Shown: piece after piece, positions 17,465-29,778 of the stretch
How positions within the stretch are numbered: position 1 is the first letter of the stretch
Layout: the number at the start of each line of letters is the position of its first letter
Assembly: GCF_018449775.1 (NCBI RefSeq)
Contig: NZ_JAAVVB010000002.1
Span: forward strand, 248,001 to 312,000
Reading direction: 5' to 3'
DNA: 64,000 nucleotides
From: Mucilaginibacter sp. dw_454
GTDB lineage: Bacteria > Bacteroidota > Bacteroidia > Sphingobacteriales > Sphingobacteriaceae
The notes under the pieces: generated by a model
Database searches by the model: none
What the model saw: the letters and a program-made list of their open reading frames with translations, nothing else
Told to the model about the DNA's origin: nothing
Program-made: the position numbers and the translations under genes

Positions 17465-17492
17465 AGACTCCGACCATATTTGGTCGGGGTCT
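17465..17492 (+). terminator. hairpin in the rplL-rpoB gap
   Basis: AGACTCCGACCA (17465-17476), loop TATT, TGGTCGGGGTCT (17481-17492): 12 bp with one wobble, followed by ATTGCTGTTTATA. Probably a partial terminator that lowers rpoBC transcription relative to rplL. Confidence 0.7.
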
Positions 17493-17493
17493 A

Positions 17494-17525
17494 TTGCTGT
17501 TTATAAAGGTTTGATAATAGATTTG
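17494..17525 (+). promoter_or_regulatory. candidate rpoBC promoter
   Basis: TTG (17494-17496), 21 nt, then TAGATTTG (17518-17525), a perfect -7 consensus. It lies just after the rplL hairpin and about 140 nt before rpoB. Confidence 0.5.
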
Positions 17526-17533
17526 GGACAGTT

Positions 17534-17617
17534 GATTTGAGATATGAGATCTTAGGCTGTTAACAAATTGGCGAATATCAGGCGTTAGATGTTAAAATTT
17601 ATCTCGTATCTCACATC
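17534..17617. repeat. palindromic GAGATATGAGA-type spacer upstream of rpoB
   Basis: GATTTGAGATATGAGA (17534-17549) and TCTCGTATCTCACATC (17602-17617) pair at 15 of 16 positions, counting one G-U. It would lie in the rpoB leader if the promoter at 17518 is used. Confidence 0.55.
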
Positions 17618-17663
17618 TAATAACTCAGTTCTACAAAAGTTAATTAACTAAAATTAAAACACC

Positions 17664-20600
17664 TTGGCAAACAAAAAAGCACAAAGAGTAAACTTTGCAA
17701 CCAGCAGAAAGGTACTTGAATACCCGGATTTTCTGGATGTGCAGTTGCAATCTTTCCAGGAATTTTTTCAATTAGAAACAACTTCAGACAATCGCCACAA
17801 AGAGGGCTTGTTTAAAGTGTTTGCCGAAAACTTTCCAATTTCAGATTCAAGAAACATCTTCGTCCTGGAGTTTCTTGATTATTTTATTGATCCGCCACGT
17901 TATGATATACGCGAGTGTATTGAGCGCGGGTTAACTTACAGTGTACCGTTAAAAGCAAAACTTCGCCTGTCTTGTAATGATGCAGAGCACGAGGATTTTG
18001 AAACAATTGTTCAGGATGTGTATCTGGGAACTATCCCTTACATGACCCCAAAAGGAACATTTGTTATCAACGGTGCAGAGCGTGTAATTGTATCACAGTT
18101 ACACCGTTCTCCTGGTGTGTTCTTTGGCCAGAGCCGCCACACCAACGGTACTAAATTGTACTCTGCCCGTGTTATCCCCTTCAAGGGTTCATGGATTGAG
18201 TTTGCTACAGACGTTAACAACGTAATGTATGCTTACATTGACCGTAAAAAGAAATTCCCGGTAACTACCTTATTACGTGCCATTGGTTATGACTCTGATA
18301 AAGACATCTTAGAGTTATTTGAACTGGCCGATGAGGTTAAAGTTAGCAAGTCAGGTCTTAAAAAATTCATCGGCCGTAAATTGGCTGCCAGAGTTTTAAA
18401 GAAATGGGTTGAAGACTTTGTGGATGAAGACACCGGTGAAGTAGTTTCTATTGACCGTAACGAAATTATCCTGGAGCGTGAAACCGTGTTGGAAGATGAC
18501 CATATTGATATGATCATTGACGCCGGTGTTAAAACCATCATCCTGAACAAGGAAGATGCTGCTACCAGTGGTGATTACACTATTATATACAATACCTTAC
18601 AAAAGGATACTTCAAACTCAGAGAAAGAAGCGGTTGAGCATATCTACCGTCAATTACGTAACGCTGAACCACCTGATGAGGAAACTGCTCGTGGTATCAT
18701 TGACCGTTTGTTCTTCTCTGACAAACGTTATGACTTGGGTGATGTAGGTAGATACCGCATTAACCGTAAGTTGCAACTGAATACATCAGAAGAGACTAAG
18801 GTATTAACTAAACAAGATATCATTGCGATAGTTAAATATCTGATCAAATTAATCAACTCAAAAGCCGAGGTGGATGACATTGATCACTTGTCAAACCGTC
18901 GCGTACGTACCGTGGGTGAGCAGTTATATGCTCAGTTTGGTGTTGGTTTAGCACGTATGGCTCGTACCATCCGTGAGCGTATGAACATTCGTGACAACGA
19001 GGTGTTCACGCCAACCGACCTGATCAACGCACGTACATTATCATCTGTGATCAACTCGTTCTTCGGAACTAATCAGTTGTCACAATTTATGGATCAAACC
19101 AATCCACTGGCAGAGATTACGCACAAGCGTCGTCTGTCAGCCTTAGGCCCCGGTGGTCTGTCGCGTGAGCGTGCAGGTTTCGAGGTTCGTGACGTTCACT
19201 ATACCCACTACGGTAGGTTGTGTACCATCGAAACTCCGGAAGGACCGAACATTGGTTTGATTTCATCGCTTTGCGTACATGCCAAAATCAACAACTTAGG
19301 CTTTATCGAAACACCGTACAAACGTGTTATTAAAGGTATAGTACAAGTTGACGAGCCGGTTATCTATTTATCTGCTGAAGATGAAGACGGTAAAACCATT
19401 GGCCAGGCAAATGCGGTTTATGATGATAAAGGTGAGTTTGCTACACCAAAGGTTAAAGCCCGTTTTGAGGGTGACTTCCCGATCATTGAGCCGGAGAGAT
19501 TGGATTTAATGGACATCGCTCCAAACCAGATCACATCTATCGCAGCTTCATTGATTCCATTCCTGGAGCATGATGATGCTAACCGTGCCTTGATGGGTTC
19601 AAACATGCAGCGCCAGGCCGTTCCGCTATTACGCCCTGAAGCGCCAATTGTAGGTACCGGTTTGGAAGGCCGTGTGGCAAAAGATTCACGTACTCTGATC
19701 AATGCCGAAGGCAATGGTATAGTTGAGTATGTGGATGCAAACCAAATTGTTATTAAATATGATCGTAATGAGACTGACCGTTTAGTGTCTTTCGAAGGCG
19801 ATTCTAGAAGCTATATCTTAACTAAATTTAAGAAAACCAACCAAAGCACTACCATCAACCTGAAGCCAATTGTTAAAAAAGGCGAACGCGTTGAAAAAGG
19901 ACAAGTACTTTGCGAGGGCTATGCAACTCAGGATGGTGAGCTTGCTCTGGGCCGTAACCTTAAAGTGGCATTCATGCCTTGGCAAGGTTATAACTTTGAG
20001 GATGCGATCGTAATTTCTGAGCGCGTGGTATCTCAGGATATCTTTACTTCATTACACGTTGAAGAGTTTGAATTAGAAGTACGTGATACCAAACGTGGTG
20101 AAGAAGAGTTAACACCTGATATCCCTAACGTTTCTGAAGAAGCTACTAAAGACCTTGACGAAGACGGTATCATCCGTGTTGGTGCTGAGGTTAAAGAAGG
20201 CGACATCCTGATTGGTAAGATTACCCCTAAAGGTGAGTCTGACCCTTCACCGGAGGAGAAACTATTACGTGCCATCTTTGGTGACAAAGCAGGCGACGTA
20301 AAGGACGCTTCATTGAAAACTCCACCGTCAATTGCCGGTGTGGTAATTGATACCAAATTGTTCTCTCGTGCTAAGAAAACTACTAAGGCAGAAGAAAAAG
20401 CACAGATTGAAAAATTAGATACTAAACACGAAAAAGCTATCAAAGATCTTAAGAATACTTTGATCGAGAAGTTATTCGAAATTGTAAATGGCAAAACATC
20501 GCAAGGTGTGAGCAACGTTTACAAAGAGCTGTTGGTACCTAAAGGTGTTAAGTTTACCCAAAAAATATTAGCTGAGCTTGCCTACGAAAACATCAACCCA

Positions 20601-21467
20601 ACTAAATGGACAACTGATGATGACAAGAACGACTTGATTAAATTGTTGCTTCATAACTACAACATCAAGGTTAATGAAGAACTAGGCGCTTACCGTCGCG
20701 ATAAATTTGCGATCAGTGTAGGTGACGAGCTTCCATCAGGTATCGTACAAATGGCTAAAGTTTACATCGCTAAAAAGCGTAAGCTTAAAGTAGGTGATAA
20801 AATGGCAGGCCGTCACGGTAACAAAGGTATTGTTGCACGTATTGTACGTGACGAGGATATGCCTTTCTTAGAAGACGGAACTCCGGTTGATATTGTGTTG
20901 AACCCACTGGGTGTACCTTCACGTATGAACTTGGGCCAGATCTATGAAACTGTATTAGGATGGGCTGGTAAAGAGCTGGGCATTAAATTCGCTACGCCGA
21001 TTTTTGATGGTGCAAGCCATGAAGAAGTAGAAGAGTGGGTTAAGAAAGCCGGCATACCTGAATCAGGCCGTACCTACTTATACAATGGCTTGACCGGCGA
21101 CCGTTTTGACCAGCAAACCACTGTAGGTATTATCTACATGTTGAAACTGGGCCACATGGTTGACGATAAGATGCACGCACGTTCAATTGGGCCATACTCA
21201 TTAATTACACAACAACCATTGGGTGGTAAAGCTCAGTTTGGTGGTCAGCGTTTTGGTGAGATGGAGGTTTGGGCACTGGAAGCATTCGGTGCAGCAAATA
21301 TCCTGCAAGAGATTTTGACTGTTAAGTCGGATGACGTTGTAGGCCGTGCTAAAACTTATGAGGCTATTGTTAAAGGTGAAAACCTGCCTACACCATCAGT
21401 TCCGGAATCATTCAATGTATTGGTTCATGAGCTTAGAGGTTTAGGTTTGGATATCACGTTAGACTAA
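17664..21467 (+). CDS. rpoB: DNA-directed RNA polymerase beta subunit
   Basis: 1267 residues, starting with TTG (then [13 protein letters not shown], the conserved Bacteroidota N-terminus). The rifampicin-pocket stretch [20 protein letters not shown] carries wild-type-looking residues; the catalytic-centre region [14 protein letters not shown] and the C-terminal [19 protein letters not shown]-type block (here [19 protein letters not shown]) are intact. Full length with no frameshift. Co-transcribed with rpoC after an 82-bp gap containing a hairpin. Confidence 0.98.
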   Translation: MANKKAQRVNFATSRKVLEYPDFLDVQLQSFQEFFQLETTSDNRHKEGLFKVFAENFPISDSRNIFVLEFLDYFIDPPRYDIRECIERGLTYSVPLKAKLRLSCNDAEHEDFETIVQDVYLGTIPYMTPKGTFVINGAERVIVSQLHRSPGVFFGQSRHTNGTKLYSARVIPFKGSWIEFATDVNNVMYAYIDRKKKFPVTTLLRAIGYDSDKDILELFELADEVKVSKSGLKKFIGRKLAARVLKKWVEDFVDEDTGEVVSIDRNEIILERETVLEDDHIDMIIDAGVKTIILNKEDAATSGDYTIIYNTLQKDTSNSEKEAVEHIYRQLRNAEPPDEETARGIIDRLFFSDKRYDLGDVGRYRINRKLQLNTSEETKVLTKQDIIAIVKYLIKLINSKAEVDDIDHLSNRRVRTVGEQLYAQFGVGLARMARTIRERMNIRDNEVFTPTDLINARTLSSVINSFFGTNQLSQFMDQTNPLAEITHKRRLSALGPGGLSRERAGFEVRDVHYTHYGRLCTIETPEGPNIGLISSLCVHAKINNLGFIETPYKRVIKGIVQVDEPVIYLSAEDEDGKTIGQANAVYDDKGEFATPKVKARFEGDFPIIEPERLDLMDIAPNQITSIAASLIPFLEHDDANRALMGSNMQRQAVPLLRPEAPIVGTGLEGRVAKDSRTLINAEGNGIVEYVDANQIVIKYDRNETDRLVSFEGDSRSYILTKFKKTNQSTTINLKPIVKKGERVEKGQVLCEGYATQDGELALGRNLKVAFMPWQGYNFEDAIVISERVVSQDIFTSLHVEEFELEVRDTKRGEEELTPDIPNVSEEATKDLDEDGIIRVGAEVKEGDILIGKITPKGESDPSPEEKLLRAIFGDKAGDVKDASLKTPPSIAGVVIDTKLFSRAKKTTKAEEKAQIEKLDTKHEKAIKDLKNTLIEKLFEIVNGKTSQGVSNVYKELLVPKGVKFTQKILAELAYENINPTKWTTDDDKNDLIKLLLHNYNIKVNEELGAYRRDKFAISVGDELPSGIVQMAKVYIAKKRKLKVGDKMAGRHGNKGIVARIVRDEDMPFLEDGTPVDIVLNPLGVPSRMNLGQIYETVLGWAGKELGIKFATPIFDGASHEEVEEWVKKAGIPESGRTYLYNGLTGDRFDQQTTVGIIYMLKLGHMVDDKMHARSIGPYSLITQQPLGGKAQFGGQRFGEMEVWALEAFGAANILQEILTVKSDDVVGRAKTYEAIVKGENLPTPSVPESFNVLVHELRGLGLDITLD

Positions 21468-21478
21468 TTTGTGAATCA

Positions 21479-21514
21479 GTGAATGAGCGGATACAACTTG
21501 TATTGCTCATTCAC
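21479..21514. repeat. palindrome in the rpoB-rpoC gap (GTGAATGAGC type)
   Basis: GTGAATGAGC (21479-21488) pairs perfectly with GCTCATTCAC (21505-21514), and inside it ATACAA pairs with TTGTAT. The surrounding DNA repeats TGAATGAGTGA-like words, as does the spacer 12641-12700 between tRNA-Tyr and tRNA-Gly. Confidence 0.65.
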
Positions 21515-21549
21515 CACTCACTCATTCACGCATTAAAAAGAAGGAGACT

Positions 21550-24500
21550 ATGTCTTACAAAAAGGATAATAAAATCAAAAGTAATTTTACTACTATCACC
21601 ATTAGCCTGGCTTCGCCAGAGGCTATCCTTGAGCGTTCAAGCGGTGAAGTTTTAAAACCAGAAACCATTAACTACAGGACCTATAAACCTGAACGTGATG
21701 GTTTATTTTGCGAGCGTATTTTTGGTCCGGTGAAAGATTACGAGTGCCATTGCGGTAAATACAAACGTATCCGTTACAAGGGTATTGTGTGCGACCGTTG
21801 CGGTGTTGAAGTAACCGAGAAAAAGGTACGTCGTGAGCGTATGGGTCACATCAATTTGGTGGTGCCTGTTGCTCATATCTGGTATTTCCGTTCGTTACCT
21901 AACAAAATTGGTTACTTACTGGGCCTGCCAACCAAGAAATTGGATCTGATCATATATTATGAAAGATATGTAGTTATTCAGCCTGGTGTTAAGGAATCTG
22001 ATGGTATCAATACTATGGATTTCCTGACTGAAGAAGAATACCTGGATATCCTGGATACTTTGCCGAAAGAAAATCAATATCTTGATGATAAAGATCCACA
22101 GAAATTCGTTGCCAAAATGGGCGCCGAAGCTCTGGAGGAATTATTAAGACGTATTAACCTGGATCAGCTATCTTATGATCTGCGCCACCAGGCAGCTACA
22201 GAAACCTCACAACAACGTAAAAACGAAGCGTTAAAACGCTTACAGGTTGTTGAAGCTTTCCGTGGAGCAAAAACACGTATTGAAAATAACCCTGAGTGGA
22301 TGATCGTTAAGATCGTTCCGGTTATCCCGCCAGAATTGCGTCCGTTAGTACCACTGGAAGGTGGCCGTTTCGCAACGTCTGACTTAAATGACCTTTACCG
22401 TCGTGTAATTATCCGTAATAACCGTTTAAAACGTTTGATCGAGATTAAAGCACCAGAGGTGATTTTGCGTAACGAAAAACGTATGTTGCAGGAAGCTGTA
22501 GATTCGTTATTTGATAACTCACGTAAAGTTAACGCGGTAAAAACTGAAGGTAACCGTGCTTTGAAATCACTTTCAGACATTCTGAAAGGTAAACAAGGCC
22601 GTTTCCGTCAAAACTTATTAGGTAAACGTGTGGATTACTCTGCCCGTTCTGTAATTGTTGTAGGTCCTAACCTTAAATTACACGAGTGCGGTTTGCCAAA
22701 AGATATGGCTGCCGAGCTGTTTAAACCATTTATCATTCGCAAAATGATTGAGCGTGGTGTGGTTAAAACGGTAAAATCAGCTAAGAAAATTGTTGATCGT
22801 AAAGACCCATTGGTTTGGGATATCTTAGAAAACGTATTGAAAGGCCACCCGGTATTATTAAACCGTGCACCTACGCTACACAGATTGGGTATACAATCAT
22901 TCCAGCCAAAACTGGTTGAAGGTAAAGCAATCCAATTGCACCCATTAACTTGTACAGCATTCAACGCGGATTTTGACGGTGACCAGATGGCGGTACACGT
23001 ACCTCTGGGTAACGCGGCAATTTTAGAGGCACAAGTATTAATGCTTGCTTCTCACAACATTTTGAACCCTGCTAACGGTACGCCTATTACTGTACCATCT
23101 CAAGACATGGTGCTTGGTTTGTACTACATAACCAAAGGCCGTAAAACTGATGAAGGCAGAGTTGTAAAAGGAGAAGGCTTAACTTTCTACTCATCTGAAG
23201 AGGTTATCATAGCTTATAACGAGCGTAAACTCGACTTGCACGCATTCATTAAAGTTAAAACTAACATTAAAGAGCGCGATGGCGTTATAGTAAACAAGAT
23301 AATTGATACCACTGTTGGTCGTGTTTTATTTAATGAACATGTACCGGTAGAGGTAGGTTATATTAACGAGCTGTTAACCAAAAAATCATTACGTGATATT
23401 ATTGGCGAGGTAGTGAAAATTACCGGTATGGCACGTGCAGCCCAGTTCCTGGATGATATCAAGGAATTAGGATTTAAAATGGCGTTCCAGGGTGGTTTAT
23501 CGTTTAACTTGAAGGATATTAATATCCCTGCTGAAAAAGTTACGCTTATTGCACAAGCTTCTAAACAAGTAGAAGAAGTAATGGGTAACTACAACATGGG
23601 TTTCATTACCAACAACGAGCGTTACAATCAGATCATCGATATCTGGACCCGTATCAACAACCGCTTAACCGCGAATGTGATGGACATTTTGAGTAACGAT
23701 AACCAAGGATTTAACTCAGTTTACATGATGTTGGATTCTGGTGCTCGTGGTTCAAAAGAACAAATTCGTCAGCTTGCAGGTATGCGTGGTTTGATGGCTA
23801 AGCCTCAAAAATCAGGTTCTGGTGGCGAGATCATTGAAAACCCTATTCTTTCAAACTTTAAAGAAGGTTTGTCAGTATTAGAGTACTTTATCTCAACTCA
23901 CGGTGCTCGTAAAGGTTTGGCGGATACGGCGTTGAAAACAGCTGATGCTGGTTACCTGACTCGTCGTTTACATGACGTTGCGCAGGATATGATTGTTGGT
24001 GTGGTTGATTGCGGTACTTTAAGAGGTATTTACACTACTGCGTTGAAAGACAACGAAGACATTGTTGAGCCACTTTATGACCGTATCCTTGGCCGTACTT
24101 CATTACATGATGTGTTTGATCCTATCACTAACGAGTTGTTAGCCGAAGCAGGTCATGACATTACTGAAGAAGTTGCTAAGAAAATTGAAAACTCGCCTTT
24201 AGAGGGTATAGAAATACGTTCAGTATTAACTTGCGAAAGCAAACGTGGCGTATGTGCATTATGCTACGGCCGTAACCTGGCTAGTGGCAAACGTGTTCAA
24301 AAAGGTGAAGCTGTGGGTGTAATTGCAGCACAGTCAATCGGTGAGCCGGGTACACAGTTAACATTACGTACTTTCCACGTGGGTGGTACCGCGTCAAACA
24401 TCGCGGCCGAATCACAGATCAACGCTAAATTTGATGGTATCATTGAGTTTGAAAACGTACGTACGGTTTCTTACCAAACTGCCGAAGATGGTGCTGTTGA

Positions 24501-25839
24501 TGTAGTATTAGGTCGTTCTGGCGAGTTCCGTATTATTGAAGAAGGCAGCAATAAAATTATTGTTACCAACAACATTCCTTACGGTTCATACCTGTATGTT
24601 AAAGACGGTTCTAAAATTTCAAAAGGCGATCGTATTTGTTCATGGGATCCGTACAATGCGGTTATTATATCTGAGTTTGCGGGTGTAACGCAGTTTGAAG
24701 CGGTATTAGAAGGTATAACCTTCCGCGAAGAATCTGACGAGCAAACCGGTCACCGTGAAAAAGTAATCATTGATACCAGGGATAAAACTAAAAACCCTTC
24801 TATCCAGGTTACAGATAACAAAGGCAACTTAATTAAAGGATATAACATCCCTGTAGGTGCGCACATTGCAGTTGATGAAGGCGAGAAATTACAAACCGGA
24901 CAAATCATTGCAAAAATACCTCGTTCTACAGGTAAAACTCGGGATATTACCGGTGGTTTACCACGTGTAACAGAGTTATTTGAAGCGCGTAACCCATCAA
25001 ACCCTGCGGTAGTAACTGAGATTGATGGTGTGGTAACCTTAGGTGGTGTTAAACGTGGTAATCGTGAGATCACTATTGAATCAAAAGACGGCCAAATTAA
25101 AAAATACCTGGTTCCATTGTCTAAACACATCCTTGTACAGGATAATGACTTTGTGAAAGCTGGTATGCCATTATCTGATGGTTCAATATCTCCTGCTGAT
25201 ATCCTGGCCATTAAAGGCCCTGCAGCGGTACAAGAATACCTGGTTAACGGTATTCAAGAGGTTTACCGTTTACAAGGTGTGAAAATCAATGATAAGCACT
25301 TCGAAGTAATCGTTCACCAAATGATGCAAAAAGTGGCTATCGAAGATGCTGGTGATACTCGTTTCTTAGAAAAAGAAGCTGTTGACAGCTGGGATTTCAT
25401 GATGGAAAACGACGATATCTTTGATAAGAAAGTTGTTACTGAACCAGGCGACTCAGCTAATCTTAAACCAGGTCAGATTATATCTCTTAGAAAGTTAAGA
25501 GACGAAAACTCGATCTTGAAACGTAAAGATTTGAAACTGGTTGAAGTGCGCGATGCTATCGCAGCTACTTCAAGCCCTATGCTGCAAGGTATTACCCGTG
25601 CATCATTAGGTACTAAATCGTTTATCTCGGCAGCATCCTTCCAGGAAACCACCAAAGTACTTAACGAGGCGGCAATTGCAGGTAAGAGAGATACCATGCT
25701 TGGCTTGAAAGAGAACGTTATTGTTGGTCACCTAATTCCATCAGGAACCGGTTTACGCGAATACGAAAATATCCGTGTGGGTTCTCAGGAAGAGTTTGAT
25801 CGCTTAATGGCATCAAAAGCTGAAGAAGTAGAAGCTTAG
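21550..25839 (+). CDS. rpoC: DNA-directed RNA polymerase beta' subunit
   Basis: 1429 residues. An N-terminal zinc ribbon ([19 protein letters not shown]) is present; the catalytic motif NADFDGDQM (residues 472-480) carries the three Mg-binding Asp; the second zinc site shows C-x6-C-x2-C ([11 protein letters not shown]) in the conserved region before [23 protein letters not shown] is preceded closely by AAGGAG. Full length, ending in a Glu/Ala-rich tail, followed by a terminator. Confidence 0.98.
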   Translation: MSYKKDNKIKSNFTTITISLASPEAILERSSGEVLKPETINYRTYKPERDGLFCERIFGPVKDYECHCGKYKRIRYKGIVCDRCGVEVTEKKVRRERMGHINLVVPVAHIWYFRSLPNKIGYLLGLPTKKLDLIIYYERYVVIQPGVKESDGINTMDFLTEEEYLDILDTLPKENQYLDDKDPQKFVAKMGAEALEELLRRINLDQLSYDLRHQAATETSQQRKNEALKRLQVVEAFRGAKTRIENNPEWMIVKIVPVIPPELRPLVPLEGGRFATSDLNDLYRRVIIRNNRLKRLIEIKAPEVILRNEKRMLQEAVDSLFDNSRKVNAVKTEGNRALKSLSDILKGKQGRFRQNLLGKRVDYSARSVIVVGPNLKLHECGLPKDMAAELFKPFIIRKMIERGVVKTVKSAKKIVDRKDPLVWDILENVLKGHPVLLNRAPTLHRLGIQSFQPKLVEGKAIQLHPLTCTAFNADFDGDQMAVHVPLGNAAILEAQVLMLASHNILNPANGTPITVPSQDMVLGLYYITKGRKTDEGRVVKGEGLTFYSSEEVIIAYNERKLDLHAFIKVKTNIKERDGVIVNKIIDTTVGRVLFNEHVPVEVGYINELLTKKSLRDIIGEVVKITGMARAAQFLDDIKELGFKMAFQGGLSFNLKDINIPAEKVTLIAQASKQVEEVMGNYNMGFITNNERYNQIIDIWTRINNRLTANVMDILSNDNQGFNSVYMMLDSGARGSKEQIRQLAGMRGLMAKPQKSGSGGEIIENPILSNFKEGLSVLEYFISTHGARKGLADTALKTADAGYLTRRLHDVAQDMIVGVVDCGTLRGIYTTALKDNEDIVEPLYDRILGRTSLHDVFDPITNELLAEAGHDITEEVAKKIENSPLEGIEIRSVLTCESKRGVCALCYGRNLASGKRVQKGEAVGVIAAQSIGEPGTQLTLRTFHVGGTASNIAAESQINAKFDGIIEFENVRTVSYQTAEDGAVDVVLGRSGEFRIIEEGSNKIIVTNNIPYGSYLYVKDGSKISKGDRICSWDPYNAVIISEFAGVTQFEAVLEGITFREESDEQTGHREKVIIDTRDKTKNPSIQVTDNKGNLIKGYNIPVGAHIAVDEGEKLQTGQIIAKIPRSTGKTRDITGGLPRVTELFEARNPSNPAVVTEIDGVVTLGGVKRGNREITIESKDGQIKKYLVPLSKHILVQDNDFVKAGMPLSDGSISPADILAIKGPAAVQEYLVNGIQEVYRLQGVKINDKHFEVIVHQMMQKVAIEDAGDTRFLEKEAVDSWDFMMENDDIFDKKVVTEPGDSANLKPGQIISLRKLRDENSILKRKDLKLVEVRDAIAATSSPMLQGITRASLGTKSFISAASFQETTKVLNEAAIAGKRDTMLGLKENVIVGHLIPSGTGLREYENIRVGSQEEFDRLMASKAEEVEA

Positions 25840-25863
25840 ATTTTAAGCAAATAATAATAATAA

Positions 25864-25901
25864 GCAAAGCCTTCTGCAAAACAGAAGGCTTTTGCTATTT
25901 T
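25864..25901 (+). terminator. intrinsic terminator after rpoC
   Basis: GCAAAGCCTTCTG (25864-25876), loop CAAAA, CAGAAGGCTTTTGC (25882-25895), then TATTTTTA. Strong stem with a T-rich tail. The next start codon is only about 10 nt further on. Confidence 0.85.
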
Positions 25902-25907
25902 TACGCT

Positions 25908-26219
25908 ATGGAAGAACAAAACGCAAACCAATTAAATATTGAACTTTCTGAGGAAGTAGCCGAAGGTATTTATTCAAACCTTGCTATTATAACTCACTCA
26001 AATCAAGAATTTGTACTTGATTTTGTTAGAATTATGCCTGGTACACCTAAAGCCAAAGTAAAATCGCGCATCATTATTACGCCCGAACATGCCAAACGTT
26101 TGTTAATTGCGCTCGAAGATAATATTGAAAAATATGAAGCGATAAATGGCCGCATTAAAACGTCGCCGGAGCCATCAGGCTTTCCGATGAATTTTGGCGG
26201 AACAATGGGGCAGGCTTAA
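25908..26219 (+). CDS. DUF3467 family protein
   Basis: 103 residues, small and acidic. It contains the family's typical core: EEVAEGIYSNLAIITHS, EFVLDFVRIMPGTPKAKVKS, RIIITPEHAKRLLIALEDNI, and ends in a Pro/Gly-rich tail. DUF3467 proteins commonly sit directly after rpoC in Bacteroidota but their role is not established. The start is just downstream of the rpoC terminator and no separate promoter is evident, so expression may depend on read-through. Confidence 0.85.
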   Translation: MEEQNANQLNIELSEEVAEGIYSNLAIITHSNQEFVLDFVRIMPGTPKAKVKSRIIITPEHAKRLLIALEDNIEKYEAINGRIKTSPEPSGFPMNFGGTMGQA

Positions 26220-26264
26220 TATTTGATATAAACCATATATTCTTGTCGTAGTTAAGAAAAAAAT

Positions 26265-27221
26265 ATGCCAGCGTTTAACTTTCCTGATCCAAAAAGAGTA
26301 AAAATAGCGGTAATGGGCGATATTATGATCGATCATTATATTAATGGTTCATGCGATAGGATATCACCAGAAGCGCCAGTACAGATAGTGGATGTTAAAA
26401 GCGATACCTATACGCTGGGTGGTGCAGGTAATGTACTGGAAAATCTGCATGCTTTTGGCTGCACAGGTTCCATCATAAGTATAACAGGTGACGATGATTA
26501 TCGTACAATCGTTGAGACCGAATTGGAGGCTATAAACCCCGGATTTATTTATCTGGCAAGAGATACTAAACGACGCACTACTGTAAAAAGCAGAGTGGTA
26601 GTAAATAAACACCAGCTGATCCGGCTGGACAAAGAGGATAAATTTTATTGCGATGACGCTATTGCAAATGAGTTGTTTAACTATCTTCGGATAAATATTA
26701 ATAATATTGATGTATTGATATTATCTGATTATTGCAAAGGCGTTTTAAGTGATAAGTTGGTAAAAAATACTATTGAGTTATGTAATGAGCATCATATTAT
26801 AACATTAGTTGACTCAAAAAATAAAGACTTATCAAAATATCGCGGTGCAACAGTAATTAAACCTAATAAAAAAGAAGCAGCGCTTGCTTCTGGCATAGCA
26901 ATAGTTGATAATGAAAGCTTAGAAGCGGCTTGTAAAAAAATAGCGCAGACCACAGCTTGCGAAACAGTAGTGGTTACGTTATCAGAGGATGGTATAGCTG
27001 CTTACAATAACAATATATTAACCAAGAAACCTACCAAAGCTATTGACGTTTATGACGTAACAGGTGCAGGTGACACAGTAGTGGCCGCTTTAGCTTTTGC
27101 ACTGGCTCACAAATTATCAATAACGCAGGCCTGTGATTTTGCCAATAGTGCAGCAGCTATAGTAGTAGCTAAATTTGGAAGCGCTGTAGCTACGTTAAGT
27201 GAAATAAACGACTTAAACTGA
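26265..27221 (+). CDS. PfkB-family kinase, heptose-7-phosphate kinase (RfaE/HldE domain I)-like
   Basis: 318 residues of the ribokinase/PfkB fold. MGDIMIDHYINGSCDRISPEAP matches the RfaE-domain-I N-terminus, GGAGNVLENL is the substrate-binding glycine segment, and DVYDVTGAGDTVVAALAFAL is the PfkB signature 2 with the catalytic Asp of GAGD. RfaE kinases phosphorylate D-glycero-D-manno-heptose-7-phosphate for LPS heptose supply. The cytidylyl/adenylyl-transferase half of HldE is not fused here and not adjacent. It starts the polysaccharide locus; a different sugar substrate remains possible. Confidence 0.8.
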   Translation: MPAFNFPDPKRVKIAVMGDIMIDHYINGSCDRISPEAPVQIVDVKSDTYTLGGAGNVLENLHAFGCTGSIISITGDDDYRTIVETELEAINPGFIYLARDTKRRTTVKSRVVVNKHQLIRLDKEDKFYCDDAIANELFNYLRININNIDVLILSDYCKGVLSDKLVKNTIELCNEHHIITLVDSKNKDLSKYRGATVIKPNKKEAALASGIAIVDNESLEAACKKIAQTTACETVVVTLSEDGIAAYNNNILTKKPTKAIDVYDVTGAGDTVVAALAFALAHKLSITQACDFANSAAAIVVAKFGSAVATLSEINDLN

Positions 27222-27238
27222 GCTTATACAGATAAAAA

Positions 27239-28633
27239 ATGAGTTATAGATACGCTGCATTTTTTAAGACAATCAATTTAACTATTGATTATCTCATGCT
27301 TAATATAAGCATGTTTATATCTTATTTGCTTATTGATAGTCCGGAAACATGGAGGGCAGATAATAAGTATTTATTAATTATTTTGCTTTTTAACTTGCTA
27401 TGGCTTCTCTCAACTAATCTTACGGGAGTTTATGAGAGCGTGTTGAATAAAGATTCGTTGATCACGTACCGCGACTTTCTTAAGGCATATCTGCTTTTTA
27501 TTTTTTTATTGTCGTTTTTCATTATAGTAATTGGTATACAATCATACCTGGTTACCCGGCTATATTTACTTTACTCGGTTGTGCTGTTTGGGTTTCTGGT
27601 AGGGGTATGGAAAGTTGTTTTCTTAACGATAAGAAAGACAAACCGAAGTATACTTTTAGATTCGCGTGCTATTGTTATTGTCGGGTCAGGTCGCATAGCC
27701 ATGGATATTTTTCAATATTTCGAAAATCATAAAAACAGCGGTTATAAAGTAATAGGCTTTTTTGACGACAAGGCATCCCGCATAGCAGAGATAGGTTTGT
27801 ATTTAGGCAGTGTATCTGACGTGATTAGTTTTACCTTAGAAAATGATGTCCATGAAATATTTTGCGCTTTGCCAACGTCGCAGTCTGAACAAATAGAAGA
27901 CCTGATGATTGAAGCCGACAAACATTTGATAAGATTCAAGATCATCCCGGAGTACATCAAATCAAAAAAATTAATGCAGGTTCAAAACTATGATCATATA
28001 CCTGTAATATCAGTTAGGCCTGAGCCGCTGGAAAACTTGCTTAATCGTACAATCAAACGAGCATTTGACATGGCGTTTTCTTTATTTGTAATTGTATTTG
28101 TAATAAGCTGGCTGTTCCCAATACTAGCTATCATCATAAAATTACAATCAAAGGGGCCTGTGTTTTTTACGCAAACGCGTTCAGGCAAGGACAATGTGCC
28201 GTTTAAATGTTTCAAATTTAGAAGCATGCGCATTAATTCAGACTCTGAAAGCAAGCAAGCAACACGATCAGACTCTCGTATTACACCTATCGGTGCATTT
28301 ATACGTAAAACCAGTTTGGATGAGTTTCCGCAGTTTTTTAACGTTTTGATAGGCAATATGTCTGTGGTTGGGCCGAGGCCGCACATGGTTAGCCACACCG
28401 AGCGATATTCTCAACTAATTGACCAGTTTATGGTTCGTCATTTCTTAAAGCCAGGTATTACAGGCTGGGCGCAGATAAACGGTTTTAGAGGCGAAACTAA
28501 AACTACCGATGATATGCTGCAAAGAGTGGAAGCAGATGTATGGTACCTGGAGAACTGGTCGTTCTTACTGGACCTTAAGGTTATCTTCCTTACATTTTGG
28601 AACGTGATAAAAGGCGAAGAAAACGCATTTTAA
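27239..28633 (+). CDS. undecaprenyl-phosphate sugar-1-phosphate transferase (first copy)
   Basis: 464 residues of the polyisoprenyl-phosphate hexose-1-phosphate transferase family (WcaJ-like). Four N-terminal transmembrane helices (about 10-125) are followed by a soluble nucleotide-fold region ([16 protein letters not shown]), another hydrophobic segment (about 280-300) and the catalytic domain: [53 protein letters not shown]. It loads the first sugar phosphate on undecaprenyl phosphate to start repeat-unit synthesis. It is strongly similar to the gene at 49828. Confidence 0.9.
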   Translation: MSYRYAAFFKTINLTIDYLMLNISMFISYLLIDSPETWRADNKYLLIILLFNLLWLLSTNLTGVYESVLNKDSLITYRDFLKAYLLFIFLLSFFIIVIGIQSYLVTRLYLLYSVVLFGFLVGVWKVVFLTIRKTNRSILLDSRAIVIVGSGRIAMDIFQYFENHKNSGYKVIGFFDDKASRIAEIGLYLGSVSDVISFTLENDVHEIFCALPTSQSEQIEDLMIEADKHLIRFKIIPEYIKSKKLMQVQNYDHIPVISVRPEPLENLLNRTIKRAFDMAFSLFVIVFVISWLFPILAIIIKLQSKGPVFFTQTRSGKDNVPFKCFKFRSMRINSDSESKQATRSDSRITPIGAFIRKTSLDEFPQFFNVLIGNMSVVGPRPHMVSHTERYSQLIDQFMVRHFLKPGITGWAQINGFRGETKTTDDMLQRVEADVWYLENWSFLLDLKVIFLTFWNVIKGEENAF

Positions 28634-28656
28634 TTGAGCAGAATAAATATATAATA

Positions 28657-29589
28657 ATGGATAAAAACTCCAAAATATACATTGCAGGCCACAGAGGAAT
28701 GGTTGGTTCTGCCATATACAGAAAACTTGAAAACGAAGGTTTTACAAACCTGCTTACCCGCACGTCGGCCCAATTAGATTTGCGTAATCAACAACAGGTT
28801 GCCGATTTTTTCGCACAGGAGAAGCCCGATTACGTTTTTTTGGCAGCAGCCAAAGTAGGCGGAATTGTAGCTAATAATACTTATCGTGCTGATTTTTTGT
28901 ACGATAATCTGCAAATTCAAAACAATGTTATCCATTCATCATACCTTAATGGTGTAACTAAACTGATGTTTTTAGGTTCGAGTTGTATTTATCCTAAAAT
29001 GGCGCCACAGCCCCTTAAGGAAGACTATTTATTAACCGGGCCACTTGAAGAAACTAACGAACCCTACGCAATAGCTAAAATTGCTGGCATAAAAATGTGC
29101 GATGCTTATCGCGCTCAATATGGTTGTAATTATATTTCTGTTATGCCTACTAATTTATATGGCTATAATGATAACTACCATCCACAAAACTCGCATGTTT
29201 TGCCTGCTTTAATCAGAAGATTTCATGAAGCAAAAGAACAGGGAGCACCGGTAGTAACCATATGGGGTAGCGGCACGCCTAAACGGGAGTTTTTATTTGC
29301 AGACGATTTAGCCGCTGCCTGTTATTACCTTATGCAAAATTACGATGAATCAGGGCTGGTAAACGTCGGAACTGGTGAAGACCTCTCGATTAATGATCTT
29401 GCATTGCTTGTAAAAAAGATATTAGGTTATGAGGGCGGTATACAATTTGATACCTCTAAACCAGAAGGAACACCCCGTAAATTAATGGACGTTAGTAAAT
29501 TGCATAACAGAGGTTGGCAGCATACCATAGGGCTTGAAGAGGGCATCAAATTAGCTTATCAAGACTTTTTAAAAAATAATATTAAATAG
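28657..29589 (+). CDS. fcl: GDP-L-fucose synthase
   Basis: 310 residues from ATG 28657; an upstream in-frame start at 28597 overlaps the previous gene and is rejected. It is an SDR enzyme with the nucleotide-binding motif GHRGMVGSA, the Fcl motif [12 protein letters not shown], the catalytic serine in [10 protein letters not shown], and YAIAKIAG (Tyr-x3-Lys). It performs the 3,5-epimerisation and 4-reduction of GDP-4-keto-6-deoxymannose to GDP-L-fucose. The partner GDP-mannose 4,6-dehydratase is not in the window, so the substrate must be made elsewhere. Confidence 0.93.
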   Translation: MDKNSKIYIAGHRGMVGSAIYRKLENEGFTNLLTRTSAQLDLRNQQQVADFFAQEKPDYVFLAAAKVGGIVANNTYRADFLYDNLQIQNNVIHSSYLNGVTKLMFLGSSCIYPKMAPQPLKEDYLLTGPLEETNEPYAIAKIAGIKMCDAYRAQYGCNYISVMPTNLYGYNDNYHPQNSHVLPALIRRFHEAKEQGAPVVTIWGSGTPKREFLFADDLAAACYYLMQNYDESGLVNVGTGEDLSINDLALLVKKILGYEGGIQFDTSKPEGTPRKLMDVSKLHNRGWQHTIGLEEGIKLAYQDFLKNNIK

Positions 29590-29778
29590 TAACAAAATAT
29601 TATTTAGACCAAACTTTAACCATTAGCATTTGTTCTTGGAAGACAATTTAGCCGATCATTTAAGTTTAATAATGACTTTTTCGTCAGGCTTGAATGATTA
29701 AAATTGCTTATAATTGTACCTGTTATTTATTCAATAAAACTATCAGAGATTATTGAAATTAGTGCTTCACAATAAAAC

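Noticed and set aside
20033-20515. 160-codon open frame on the minus strand inside rpoB (and a similar one at 24750-25211 in rpoC)
   Set aside because: Antisense shadows of strongly biased coding sequence; serine/leucine-rich translations with no family motif.
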